Assembly (NCBI GenBank): GCA_021818565.1
Contig: JAKATV010000158.1
Location: 1-8,091, forward strand
Reading direction: 5' to 3'
DNA from: Planctomycetota bacterium
GTDB taxonomy: Bacteria > Planctomycetota > Phycisphaerae > WQYP01
DNA length: 8,091 bases
The notes beneath the pieces were generated by a model that worked only from the letters and a program-made list of their open reading frames with translations, was not told where the DNA came from and did not search any database. Position numbers and translations under genes: made by a program. Of the stretch, positions 1-5,872 are shown in pieces (the stretch's first letter is position 1; each line of letters opens with the position of its first letter).

Positions 1-230
1 TCGCGTAGAGCCTCCACATCTTCTAATGGGGCCATGGTCCAGATTTTTCCGATACCGTAGGCATCGGCGGCGCGAAGAAATTCCCGCGTCAGAGCCGGCT
101 CGCGCGTATGGGTATGGGCGTCAATGATTAATCCGGGAATTTTTCTCGGCGGTACGACACGGTAATTAATTCCTAAACGATTATGCGGGGGAACATTGGG
201 CGGTGTCGCGGTACTGGTTTTATCCATCAT
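1..230 (-). CDS. Amidohydrolase-family metal-dependent hydrolase, N-terminal part (cut by window edge)
   Basis: About 76 residues are visible before the left edge cuts the gene. After a proline-rich lead-in, a hydrophobic strand ends in IIDAHTHT at about residues 35-42. Its HxH pair (H39, H41) is the hallmark of the first beta strand of amidohydrolase-superfamily TIM barrels, where the two histidines bind the catalytic metal. The following EFLRAADAYGIGKIWTMAP fits the first barrel helix and second strand of the amidohydrolase-2 (TatD/decarboxylase-like) branch. The remaining metal ligands lie outside the window, so substrate and reaction cannot be given. Two consecutive ATG codons (228-230 and 225-227) follow a perfect AGGAGG. 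The second has the more usual 7-base spacing and may be the true start. The gene lies 112 bases downstream of the glycosyltransferase, with no clear terminator between them. Confidence 0.8.
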   Translation of the reverse strand, partial: MMDKTSTATPPNVPPHNRLGINYRVVPPRKIPGLIIDAHTHTREPALTREFLRAADAYGIGKIWTMAPLEDVEALR

Positions 231-234
231 GATA

Positions 235-240
235 CCTCCT
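235..240 (-). promoter_or_regulatory. Consensus Shine-Dalgarno AGGAGG of the amidohydrolase gene
   Basis: The minus strand reads AGGAGGTATCATGATGG. The full anti-Shine-Dalgarno complement sits 4 bases from the first ATG and 7 bases from the second. This supports a strong start here and slightly favours the second ATG. It is the strongest ribosome-binding site in the window. Confidence 0.8.
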
Positions 241-342
241 GAAATTAAACGCTCCGGCTTTTCACAATTTTATCCGGCACAGGCAACAGCGTCTTTTACC
301 TGCGGATCACACTTTTTATTGTAGGCGGGAAATTGCCAATGG

Positions 343-2280
343 CTACCGGCTGTTTGCCGGCCTGCTTGCGGCCCGGGTTTTGGGCCAGGGGTTCACGTTC
401 GTCAGAAGGGTAATGCGCACGGGCCGTCCTTTTGCCATCTTTAAGCCAGTAAACCAATCCCACACATAATAGTGAACGTGATGCTGCTTAAAGTAATTCA
501 TGTCACGGCGGTCGGCCACAATGCAGTATCGCTGGTGAATCACTCGGCTTACCGAGCCTATCGTATTAAATGGCACTTTTTGCAGCACCGCCTGCGGACT
601 GGGAAATAAGTCAATGTGGCCCCGCGCATAAAAAACCAGGCTCGGTTCGGTATATCCCACCGCCCCCAATTCAAAGCCCTCCGCCCGCAATCGCCGCAGT
701 TGCTGGCCGGCTTCCCGGCTTATCTGCAGCGCTTTGATGCTAGGCAGGGTTGAAACATCGGCAATCATTAAGGTAAGCCCAAAGCACAATACAGTGACAT
801 ACGGCCAGGCCGGGCGGTTCCATGAAATTGCCCCCGCGGCACCCGTGGCAATCAATGCGGCCGCCAGAGGAATCAAATGATAAAACTCATTGGGATGATG
901 CGGCGCAAAAAGCATCCATCCCGCCACCACCGCGCCAACTCCCATTCCCATCCATATCGCCATCCAAACCCACCGTGCGCCGGCAAACCACTTGGGGGCC
1001 AGGACATCGGTCATGCGGTGCCAACTTTGCACCAAAGTATCGGCGCACAGGATCGCCAGCGGGATAAATAACGGCAGCACATATTCCACCATTTTGGTGA
1101 CAATACACTCAAAAATCAGCCACGAAGGAATTACCCACGCGAGAAGAAATTGATACGGCGAAGGATCTAAGGACATCACCAACTTGCCGCGTACCCGACG
1201 AATGGCATGATAGGCCGCAGGAACCAGTAAAATACTCCACGGCCAGAAAATGGCCCAGATAACCAGGGCGTAAAACCCGGGCGGCTCACCGTGACCTTGC
1301 AAACCACTGGAGGTGCGTTTGATAAGATTCTGGGAAATCATTTCTTCAATAAGTTTGCCGTGCGTGGCATTCCATGCGGCAATAAACCAGGGGAGCACCA
1401 GCAGCAGTAAAATGCCCAAACCAAGCAGCGGCCGCAAGCGCCGCCACCAGCTCCAATTGCCCTTACGAATCAAACCATAAACCAATTCCGGAAAATGTAT
1501 GATCCGTCCCAATCCAGGACTTTGCCACCAATCCCGCCATACGGTTTCCGCACGCCCGGTAGTCAGGGAAAGCGCCAGCATTGTGGAGAGAACAAAAATT
1601 GGCGTCACGCCCTTAGTCATGATGCCCGCCGCCATGGCGAACCAGAAAGCCAGCACCACACCCATGGAAACGTGCCTCTGGACTGGCGCATAGGATTCAT
1701 TAAGGATTTCGCCGCCGGCGGATTCCATAAGCTGATCCACACGGGGTCGCAATTTGGGCACCCCATCCACTGACGGCTGGGCATCCCACGCATCCCACAC
1801 ACAGGCCATGCAAACAGTCGTAAAGAAAATCATCACAGAGTCCGCTGTCGCCAGACGGGTTTCAGCGAAATAGAGCGCCGCCACGGACAGCATCAGCGCC
1901 GCCAGCAACCCGGTTGCTCTGCCAAAGCGTCGCCCGGCGATCCAGTAAACCACCAGCAAGGTCAGCGTGCCGAATAAGACACTCGGCAGGCGCGCCGCCA
2001 TCCCACTGATGCCAAAGAGTTTATAACTGAGGTCCATAAGCCAATAAATCACCGGTGGCTTATCCGGCCGCAGTACACCGTCAAAGCGGGGTACCACAAA
2101 ATTTCCACTGACCAGCATTTCCCGGGCCGCGGAGGCGAATCGCGGCTCATCACGGTCAAAAAGCGGAATTCGCGCCAATCCCGGCAGGTACAGCGCGCCG
2201 GCCAGGAGAACAATCAGCAGCGCATCTTCCCAACTCCACCAGCGTTTGGCTATTTTTTTCTTTGTGACTTCTTCCGGCAT
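343..2280 (-). CDS. ArnT/PMT-type membrane glycosyltransferase (GT39 family)
   Basis: This 645-residue polytopic membrane protein belongs to the GT-C superfamily. Such enzymes transfer a sugar from a polyprenyl-phosphate donor to protein or lipid on the outer face of the cytoplasmic membrane. After the first membrane segment (about 20-36) comes the family signature FDRDEPRFA at 41-49, with acidic residues D42, D44 and E45. The KPPVIYWL motif at 74-81 and LFGISGMAARLP at 88-99 follow, all typical of ArnT-like PMT_2 proteins. Further hydrophobic segments lie near 100-116, 124-139, 146-163, 207-238, 285-303, 337-358, 378-415, 435-458, 467-485 and 493-510. TKMVEYVLP at 395-403 resembles the conserved K..Y.LP motif. 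The last 130 residues form a soluble domain. A hydrophilic loop of about 40 residues (165-205) separates membrane segments. The ATG lies 4 bases after the stop of the transposase-like gene and has only a weak Shine-Dalgarno (GGA), so translation may depend on the upstream gene. Acceptor and sugar cannot be inferred. Confidence 0.88.
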   Translation of the reverse strand: MPEEVTKKKIAKRWWSWEDALLIVLLAGALYLPGLARIPLFDRDEPRFASAAREMLVSGNFVVPRFDGVLRPDKPPVIYWLMDLSYKLFGISGMAARLPSVLFGTLTLLVVYWIAGRRFGRATGLLAALMLSVAALYFAETRLATADSVMIFFTTVCMACVWDAWDAQPSVDGVPKLRPRVDQLMESAGGEILNESYAPVQRHVSMGVVLAFWFAMAAGIMTKGVTPIFVLSTMLALSLTTGRAETVWRDWWQSPGLGRIIHFPELVYGLIRKGNWSWWRRLRPLLGLGILLLLVLPWFIAAWNATHGKLIEEMISQNLIKRTSSGLQGHGEPPGFYALVIWAIFWPWSILLVPAAYHAIRRVRGKLVMSLDPSPYQFLLAWVIPSWLIFECIVTKMVEYVLPLFIPLAILCADTLVQSWHRMTDVLAPKWFAGARWVWMAIWMGMGVGAVVAGWMLFAPHHPNEFYHLIPLAAALIATGAAGAISWNRPAWPYVTVLCFGLTLMIADVSTLPSIKALQISREAGQQLRRLRAEGFELGAVGYTEPSLVFYARGHIDLFPSPQAVLQKVPFNTIGSVSRVIHQRYCIVADRRDMNYFKQHHVHYYVWDWFTGLKMAKGRPVRITLLTNVNPWPKTRAASRPANSR

Positions 2281-2284
2281 TCAA

Positions 2285-2953
2285 CTATCCAGCACGTTTT
2301 TTTGCCGGTCGACCGATGGGCCGCAGCTTATACTCGGTGTGCGTTTTCTTCGCGATCTTGGCACTCCAATGATCGTCCCCTAAAGGCCGCGAACGTTGCA
2401 AACATACTTCCAACCGCCCGCGCACGGATTTGTCCAGCGGCTTATTGACGCGTTTTTTCCACCGATCCGGGCGCTCCACCGGCCAGTCGCTTAGCAGTTG
2501 CCGGCCAAGCTTTTTCTCGCACCCCAGACTTGAAAAAGCCCAATCCTGGGCACTTTCGACGAGCCGCGCGCGTAATGGGATAGCTTCGATATATCCAACG
2601 AGATTGACAAAATCATCCCCTTTTTGCACCGGCATGCTTTCATAGCGCCCTTGATACACTTTCCCCTTGGAACGCGGATAGCAAGCCCGATACCGCTTGA
2701 CATGCGTATTGGCCACCCATGACATATATTTGGATAAATCATTTTTTCCGCGGGGCCGCAGAATCATGTGCCAATAGTTTGGCATCAGGCAAAAGCCGAA
2801 AACTTCCACCGAGGCGTGGGAGGTTGCTTCAATAAGTAATTCCACAAATGCCTGAAAATCATCCGAGGAGCGAAATAGCGTCTTGCCGGTTCTTCCGCGA
2901 TTGGAAACATGATAAATAATTCCGCCCATGGCGGCCCGCGCTGTTCTCGGCAT
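2285..2953 (-). CDS. REP-associated tyrosine transposase-like protein (Y1/IS200 family), HUH motif altered
   Basis: This 222-residue protein shows the RAYT/TnpA-REP layout: MPR start, YHVSNRG at 14-20, LMPNYWHMIL at 56-65, VYQGRYESMPVQ at 99-110, the presumed catalytic-tyrosine segment GYIEAIPLRARLV at 120-132, DWAFSSLG at 137-144, and a basic C-terminal tail with LRPIGRP near 210-216. In the family these single-strand nucleases act on repetitive extragenic palindromes, using an HUH metal-binding pair and one tyrosine. Here the usual MPNHxH motif reads NYWH, so the first histidine is Tyr60 (codon TAT at 2774-2776). The usual YIExNP reads YIEAIP (Ile125). The candidate catalytic Tyr121 and His62 remain. 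The frame is intact. A Shine-Dalgarno-like AGGG lies 7 bases before the ATG. I see no terminal repeats or target duplication, which fits a single-copy RAYT rather than an insertion sequence. It may be catalytically impaired or domesticated. Confidence 0.85.
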   Translation of the reverse strand: MPRTARAAMGGIIYHVSNRGRTGKTLFRSSDDFQAFVELLIEATSHASVEVFGFCLMPNYWHMILRPRGKNDLSKYMSWVANTHVKRYRACYPRSKGKVYQGRYESMPVQKGDDFVNLVGYIEAIPLRARLVESAQDWAFSSLGCEKKLGRQLLSDWPVERPDRWKKRVNKPLDKSVRGRLEVCLQRSRPLGDDHWSAKIAKKTHTEYKLRPIGRPAKKRAG

Positions 2954-2983
2954 TTGGATACCCTGTCCTTTCTTTTCTCAGAC

Positions 2984-3002
2984 AAAAAGCGGTCGTTACC
3001 AC
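2984..3002 (-). terminator. Possible weak intrinsic terminator after kch
   Basis: Read on the minus strand, GTGGT-AACG-ACCGC forms a 5-bp stem (one G-T wobble) with a 4-base loop, directly followed by TTTTT. It lies 18 bases after the kch stop and 30 bases before the transposase-like start. The stem is short, so termination would be partial at best. Confidence 0.4.
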
Positions 3003-3020
3003 AACGGCTCTATTTTTGCC

Positions 3021-4283
3021 TTATTTCTTTTCTTTCACAACCGGTGCGTCGCTGGGTTTTGAAATAAAGAGGTTTTTCAAAATATTTTCACCGCTTAATT
3101 CTTCTCCGCTGATGGCCATAGCCAGCAATTCCCCGCCCAGAATATCCGGAGCAATAATCAGATCGGGCCCCACGCGTTGAATGCGCGGCAGATTTTTACT
3201 GTTCTTTACCGCGGCCACAGTCCGGGCGTTACCCGCCAATTCCTTGGCCGCCATGACGATAAAAGCGTTTTCACTGTCATCAGCCCGCAAGGCCAGAATT
3301 GCCAGCGCCTTTTCGCCACCCGCTTTGCGCAGTATTTCTATGTCCGATGCGTCGCCAATGAGCATATCGCCGGCATCCATCCAGAGCGTATCAGGCTCTT
3401 TTGGCACAATGACGACCACTGGCAAATGGCGATTTCTCAGTTCTCTATACGTATTGTGCGATAATGAATTATCACCAATAACAATATAATGATCTTGTTT
3501 CATACGCCGTTTTTCTCCAGTCAACAGGCGCTGCATGCGTCCATTGACCAGCGGCACAATCACCGCGGAAATGGACGTGGCAAAAACCGTTATACCTAAA
3601 ATAATAAGAGAAATGACAAAAAACCGCGCGTCACTGGTCTTGGGTACAATATCACCATAGCCGACCGTCGAAAGCGTGACCACTGAAAAATAAAGCGCCT
3701 GTGTTAAATTTTTTATTGGCGGCGTGAAGCCCTGTCCGAGGACAAATGAACCAAAAACGCTGTAGCCCAGAAGCAGTATCACGCTCATCAGACTGAACAT
3801 GGTTCCCGCGGCCAGACTTGATTTTGAAAACTGGCGATAAAACAGGATCAGCGCCACCAGCACAGCACCATTGAGCAGCGCCAAGGCCCCCCATCGGAAG
3901 TTTGCCTGATGCAGAATCAGGGCCAAGGTTGCCGCCGAAATAATCAGCGCTATAACCCACGCCAGACGCGAGCGAAATGCCAATCCAAACGACATCGCCA
4001 GCAGCACAGCGCCGGCCAGAGCTTCGGGTAACCCGCCCAGTCCCGGAACCATCGCAATCTGACCGATATGTAACACAGGCTTTAGCTGCTTGAGAAGTGG
4101 AAATGCTTTGGATAACCGTGACATGCCGTCCAGCAGGTTCAATAAGCCAAGAATTCCCGCGGCGGCAGCCACCGGCAAATGAGGAAACCAATGATCCAGC
4201 CGCATCCGCCTGCGCGTCTGCTGCATGAGCCGCCCCATCCGCTGGCGAAACCGAAACTGCAAAACTGGAGCTTTGTACGGCAT
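3021..4283 (-). CDS. kch: Kch-type potassium channel with C-terminal RCK (TrkA-N) domain
   Basis: From the ATG at 4281-4283 the product is 420 residues, close to the roughly 417 of E. coli Kch, and it resembles that protein along its length. Hydrophobic segments near 36-52, 88-104, 107-125, 131-148 and 160-182 precede a pore loop. The K+ selectivity filter TVGYGD lies at 206-211, followed by IVP and the last membrane helix (220-245, LIILGITVFATS). The cytoplasmic RCK domain starts near 264 (DHYIVIGDNSL), runs through LAILALRADDSENAF and ends with PDLIIAPDILGGELLA. As in E. coli Kch, the RCK lacks a clean GxGxxG motif, and no row of arginines marks a voltage sensor. A TTG 69 bases upstream would extend the frame, but it sits only 2 bases after AGGAGG. 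I prefer the ATG because AAGGA lies 7 bases before it, the length matches the family, and its A is shared with the TGA of the small upstream frame. Confidence 0.88.
   Translation of the reverse strand: MPYKAPVLQFRFRQRMGRLMQQTRRRMRLDHWFPHLPVAAAAGILGLLNLLDGMSRLSKAFPLLKQLKPVLHIGQIAMVPGLGGLPEALAGAVLLAMSFGLAFRSRLAWVIALIISAATLALILHQANFRWGALALLNGAVLVALILFYRQFSKSSLAAGTMFSLMSVILLLGYSVFGSFVLGQGFTPPIKNLTQALYFSVVTLSTVGYGDIVPKTSDARFFVISLIILGITVFATSISAVIVPLVNGRMQRLLTGEKRRMKQDHYIVIGDNSLSHNTYRELRNRHLPVVVIVPKEPDTLWMDAGDMLIGDASDIEILRKAGGEKALAILALRADDSENAFIVMAAKELAGNARTVAAVKNSKNLPRIQRVGPDLIIAPDILGGELLAMAISGEELSGENILKNLFISKPSDAPVVKEKK
3501..3518 (-). promoter_or_regulatory. Candidate internal translation start for a free RCK domain inside kch
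   Basis: In-frame ATG at 3501-3503 (Met261 of the 420-residue channel) is preceded by GGAG at 3515-3518, 11 bases away. It lies just before the RCK domain (MKQDHYIVIG). The E. coli Kch gene is known to make a separate soluble RCK domain from an internal methionine at the matching place (MHRKDHFIVCG). The spacing is longer than ideal. Confidence 0.35.
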
Positions 4284-4396
4284 CAACCGTTCCTTAAACG
4301 ACCCACGGTGCTTGGGGAACCTGCCCAGAGTACCAACTGCGCCATTTCGCAAAGCCTCCTGAGAGGCAAAAGTGTTCCCCAGCCGCGAAGCGTCAT
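4283..4396 (-). CDS. Candidate 37-codon bridging ORF, translationally coupled on both sides
   Basis: The stop of the upstream pseudoprotease gene (TGA, 4396-4398) shares its A with an ATG at 4394-4396. That ATG opens a 37-codon frame ending in TGA at 4283-4285, which in turn shares its A with the ATG of kch. Both junctions therefore read TGATG, a typical coupling arrangement. An internal ATG (4343-4345) has AGGAGG 9 bases upstream and would give a 20-residue version. The peptide starts MTLRGWGTLLPL, is arginine-rich, and contains a short hydrophobic stretch (AQLVLWAG). I recognise no family. It could be a leader peptide that carries ribosomes to kch, a real micro-protein, or chance. The symmetry of the two overlaps is the main support. 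Confidence 0.4.
   Translation of the reverse strand: MTLRGWGTLLPLRRLCEMAQLVLWAGSPSTVGRLRNG
4354..4367 (-). promoter_or_regulatory. Hairpin holding an AGGAGG sequence in the pseudoprotease-kch junction
   Basis: The minus strand reads GCCTC-TCAG-GAGGC, a perfect 5-bp stem with a 4-base loop. The AGGAGG at 4355-4360 is part of loop and stem, so folding would mask it. TTT follows the stem, so it might also act as a weak attenuator. It sits inside the bridging small frame, whose translation would melt it. Confidence 0.35.
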
Positions 4397-5811
4397 CAAT
4401 TCAAACTCACGTGACATGCGGCCGTGCGCCCATCACCCTTGATAACCTCAAAAACAATTTCCGGCTTGCCGGGAGTTGTCTGGGCTTTCGTGACCAGTTT
4501 TTTGAATGCCACAATATTATCAACGCGATGGTCGTCCACGCGCGTAATAATGTAACCGGGCTGTACGGGTGTGGTTCCCAGAGATGCGGGTTTGCCATTA
4601 CGCACCAGCACCACGTAAACTCCCTTTTGGGTCAAGGGAAGTTTACGGGAATAGGCATCTATAAACGCCAGATTGTGCACCACTAAGCCAATTTTGCGAT
4701 CATAGTAGCGCGGCAGGCGGCTAGGCGGCGTGGGAGCCTGTCCCACGGTAATGGTAATGGTTTTCGGTTTTCCATTGCGCAGAATACCCAGTTTAATAAC
4801 CTGCCCGGGTTTTAATTGCTGCATCCGGTGCTCAAAACGTTCCACCATCAACGCCGCCACCGGCGTATGCGCAAACGGCTTCCCATCCACGGTGAGAATA
4901 ATATCGCGCGACTTCAAGCCGCCTTTAGCGGCGGGCATGCCGGGAATCACCTGCCCCACCATTAATCCTGACCGTTGCTTAATGTTGTACAGCTTTCGCA
5001 CGGCCGATCGCAGCCCGCTGCTGTCCAAGGTGCCAAACCAGGGAATTTTCGCCACGAAGCGCTTGGTTGGAATATCCGTTAAATCCTGCTTAAAGGAGTT
5101 ATACCCGATAAACATACCAACCTGCTGATTATCCCGCAGCGTAACTGGAACGGATCGCCCCAGCAGCGTCAGGATCATGCCGTCCCCCGGATTGGGCACC
5201 GTCAAGCCGATAAATTTGCCCGTGCGGTAATCAAATACCGGACTGTTGGCATCTGTAAGACCAAATGAATCCGTCGCAATGAGCGTATGAACCAGGGGAA
5301 TCATCGCCTTGATGCGGTTAACGCCCACAAAAGCTCCGTACGCCTGATCCTTCCCCAGGCGTCCAACGGAAAAAACACGTTCCGCAAGATAAGGCTTGCC
5401 GGTAGCGGAAAACCGCAACGGCGTTGCCGGCAGAGGCTTAAGCGCCCGGACATAACAGAACAAGCCATCCACCGTGCGCCCAAGATATTGAGCAGAAAAT
5501 TTGGGCATGTCGCCTTGTGCAATGCGAATTTTCAAATGATGGATGTAACCCAACGGAATATCCTGCGGGATAAGATCTGAGGATACCAGCACCACGCCCT
5601 TTTTATTGAGCACAATGCCCTGACCGCTGACCTTGTTGGTTTTATGAAATTCATTCTCAGCGGTGTATTGTACCACCACAATGCTGCGGGCGATTCCGGG
5701 AACCAGTTTCGCCACGTTAGGTTCCGCGGCAGCTGTCAGACAGGTTGCCAGAATGGCCGCTGAAACGCACATCAGGGCCGGTATACGATGCAATGTTGAA
5801 CGATAATTCAT
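4396..5811 (-). CDS. HtrA-like pseudoprotease with two PDZ domains, exported
   Basis: This 471-residue protein has a Sec-type signal peptide (hydrophobic core about 11-26, likely cleavage after AAA near 29). A trypsin-like domain of the HtrA/Deg fold follows (about 35-240), then two PDZ-like regions (about 265-357 and 372-468). Compared with the neighbouring protease, GQGIVLNKKGVVLV at 63-76 matches the strand before the catalytic histidine. The TNFHV position reads VSSDL, so the histidine is replaced (Asp79). The aspartate region is kept as VDGLFCYV (Asp115). The active-site GNSGGP reads DANSPV near 187-192, removing the oxyanion-hole glycines. It therefore probably cannot cleave peptides and may serve as a PDZ scaffold, chaperone or regulator; that role is inference. 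Its second PDZ clearly resembles that of the upstream protease (GLVVHNL against GIVVRNL), so a tandem duplication is likely. AGGA lies 9 bases before the ATG. The gene follows the protease by 61 bases. Confidence 0.78.
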   Translation of the reverse strand: MNYRSTLHRIPALMCVSAAILATCLTAAAEPNVAKLVPGIARSIVVVQYTAENEFHKTNKVSGQGIVLNKKGVVLVSSDLIPQDIPLGYIHHLKIRIAQGDMPKFSAQYLGRTVDGLFCYVRALKPLPATPLRFSATGKPYLAERVFSVGRLGKDQAYGAFVGVNRIKAMIPLVHTLIATDSFGLTDANSPVFDYRTGKFIGLTVPNPGDGMILTLLGRSVPVTLRDNQQVGMFIGYNSFKQDLTDIPTKRFVAKIPWFGTLDSSGLRSAVRKLYNIKQRSGLMVGQVIPGMPAAKGGLKSRDIILTVDGKPFAHTPVAALMVERFEHRMQQLKPGQVIKLGILRNGKPKTITITVGQAPTPPSRLPRYYDRKIGLVVHNLAFIDAYSRKLPLTQKGVYVVLVRNGKPASLGTTPVQPGYIITRVDDHRVDNIVAFKKLVTKAQTTPGKPEIVFEVIKGDGRTAACHVSLN

Positions 5812-5872
5812 GGTTATGTTTCCTGATCTAAAACTATATGGGTGACATTTTTTAAAGCCTATCCCGTGAGCT

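Noticed and set aside
346..360. CCGGC/GCCGG hairpin at the end of the glycosyltransferase gene as a terminator
   Set aside because: The 5-bp stem is inside the last codons and no T run follows.
2281..3020. Complete insertion sequence around the transposase-like gene
   Set aside because: No terminal inverted repeats, subterminal IS200-type hairpins or target duplication can be seen at either side, so only the gene itself is annotated.
3652..4191. 179-codon minus-strand open frame in a second frame of kch
   Set aside because: It overlaps the membrane and pore part of kch in another frame and has low-complexity Gly/Cys/Arg composition without recognisable motifs.
4284..4352. TTG start extending the Kch protein by 23 residues
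   Set aside because: AGGAGG is only 2 bases from this TTG, the extra residues do not match Kch, and the ATG at 4283 has a well-spaced AAGGA and gives the family length.
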